Shown here: positions 63,130 to 64,000 of the stretch, piece after piece
Layout of the letters: each line of letters starts with the position of its first letter
How positions within the stretch are numbered: the first letter of the stretch is position 1
Assembly (NCBI RefSeq): GCF_003955755.1
Contig: NZ_CP034465.1
Location: forward strand, 682,001 to 746,000
DNA from: Jeotgalibaca ciconiae
GTDB taxonomy: Bacteria > Bacillota > Bacilli > Lactobacillales > Aerococcaceae
Direction: 5' to 3'
Length of the DNA: 64,000 bases
Position numbers and translations under genes: made by a program
The notes under the pieces: generated by a model
Told to the model about the DNA's origin: nothing
Database searches by the model: none
The model's input: the letters and a program-made list of their open reading frames with translations, nothing else

Positions 63130-64000
63130 CTAGTCATCTTGGCGTAAAGTTAATTCAAGTTCATCCAACTTGTTTTTCACTTCTTCAAGTGATTTACGAC
63201 CTAGATTTCGCACTTTAATCATTTCTGCTTCTGATTTATTCGTCAGTTCTTGAATCGTATTGATTCCCGCACGTTTCAGACAGTTATATGAACGAACAGA
63301 CAAGTCTAGTTCTTCAATTGTCATTTCTAGCATTTTCTCTTTTTGAGTCTCTTCTTTTTCTACCATCACTTCAGCCTTGCGAGCTTCGTCCGTTAGATTT
63401 ACAAAGATGTTTAAATGCTCCGTTAGGATTTTTGCAGCTAAACTAACTGCTTCCTCTGGACTTACGGAACCATTTGTCCATACATCCAAAGTTAATTTAT
63501 CATATACGTTCTTTTGACCGATGCGAGTATTTTCAACTTGATAATTTACTTTATGTACAGGAGTAAAAATCGAGTCAACTGGAATTACACCAATTGGCAT
63601 GTCTTCCGTTTTATTATGTTCAGAGCGAACATAACCACGGCCATTTTTTGCATCCATACGCACATGGAACTGTGCACCTTCAGCAACGGTACAAATATAT
63701 AAATCAGGGTTCAATACTTCTACATCACTGTCATGATTGATGTCCGCAGCTGTTACAACTGCAGGACCTTTTACGTCAATTTCAATTGTTTTATCTTCAT
63801 TGGTATAGAATTTCAAAGCTAATTGTTTAATGTTTAAGATAATTTGCGTAACATCTTCCAACACGCCATCAATTGTTGAAAACTCATGCAGAACTCCATC
63901 AATTTGAATAGTAGATACTGCAGTACCTGGTAATGATGATAATAAGATACGACGTAAAGAGTTACCAAGTGTAGTCCCATATCCCCGTTCAAGTGGTTCC
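63130..64000 (-). CDS. rpoA: RNA polymerase alpha subunit (5' end cut by window edge)
   Basis: 290 codons in view, about 20-25 N-terminal residues missing. From the edge it reads [20 protein letters not shown] (NTD dimer face), then the linker, then the CTD helix-hairpin-helix ([20 protein letters not shown] then [20 protein letters not shown]). Assembly platform for RNA polymerase and contact for UP elements and activators. Confidence 0.97.
   Translation of the reverse strand, partial: EPLERGYGTTLGNSLRRILLSSLPGTAVSTIQIDGVLHEFSTIDGVLEDVTQIILNIKQLALKFYTNEDKTIEIDVKGPAVVTAADINHDSDVEVLNPDLYICTVAEGAQFHVRMDAKNGRGYVRSEHNKTEDMPIGVIPVDSIFTPVHKVNYQVENTRIGQKNVYDKLTLDVWTNGSVSPEEAVSLAAKILTEHLNIFVNLTDEARKAEVMVEKEETQKEKMLEMTIEELDLSVRSYNCLKRAGINTIQELTNKSEAEMIKVRNLGRKSLEEVKNKLDELELTLRQDD

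Overview
The window comes from a low-GC Gram-positive bacterium of the order Lactobacillales. A Carnobacteriaceae/Enterococcaceae-like organism fits best; species cannot be fixed from sequence alone. The evidence is the rpoA-rplQ / ecfA1-ecfA2-ecfT-truA / rplM-rpsI backbone, AGGAGG ribosome-binding sites, AT-rich spacers, Tn916-family genes and a B. subtilis-like yes (pectin) gene set. Nearly everything from rpoA (right edge) down to pdxS lies on the minus strand.

Layout. 1-2.2 kb: phage replication-type genes (DUF2815, DUF2800) reading off the left edge. 2.3-4.8 kb: remnant of a Tn916-family element (orf9, orf6 and a piece of orf13) in which a TetR/GNAT pair sits where tet(M) normally is. 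4.8-11.2 kb: decayed prophage lysis and tail genes (endolysin, split holin, broken tail protein) invaded by an IS21-family and an IS3-family element, both mutated. 11.5-17.0 kb: three copies of a structured repeat matching the 3' end of rlmD plus its downstream sequence. They bracket a pdxS/pdxR-like pair and a small HTH/membrane-protein operon, the pattern expected of stacked integrations at rlmD. 17.0-22.9 kb: rlmD and the riboflavin operon ribD-ribE-ribBA-ribH behind two tandem FMN riboswitches. 23.4-24.1 kb: AbrB/Doc toxin-antitoxin pair.

24.4-43.0 kb: a defence island bounded by ~146-bp direct repeats, the right one including the 3' end of rpsI. It holds an integrase remnant, a type I restriction-modification operon (half-HsdS, HsdM, HsdS, HsdR) followed by a HEPN-like gene and a PD-(D/E)XK gene, a broken beta-helix gene, a CoiA-like nuclease with a Nudix-like front end, and a 1213-residue STAND-type NTPase. 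A third, degenerate copy of the boundary repeat at 38.6 kb suggests two elements in tandem.

43.0-43.9 kb: rpsI-rplM. 44.0-54.6 kb: a galactan/rhamnogalacturonan utilisation locus (ABC importer, YesLMN-type sensor and regulator, GH42 beta-galactosidase, SGNH acetylesterase). 54.9-58.5 kb: truA and the ECF transporter core. 58.7-62.4 kb: esterase, aldo/keto reductase, ring-cleaving dioxygenase and NERD-domain protein, placed between ecfA1 and rplQ. 62.7-64 kb: rplQ and rpoA (5' end cut by the window edge).

Non-coding structure is rich: four copies of a 161-207 bp modular palindromic repeat whose ends supply stop codons to truA and the GH42 gene, a three-unit 52-bp hairpin array, a 100-nt nested hairpin, long operator-like palindromes and many rho-independent terminators. 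No tRNA, rRNA or CRISPR array was seen.
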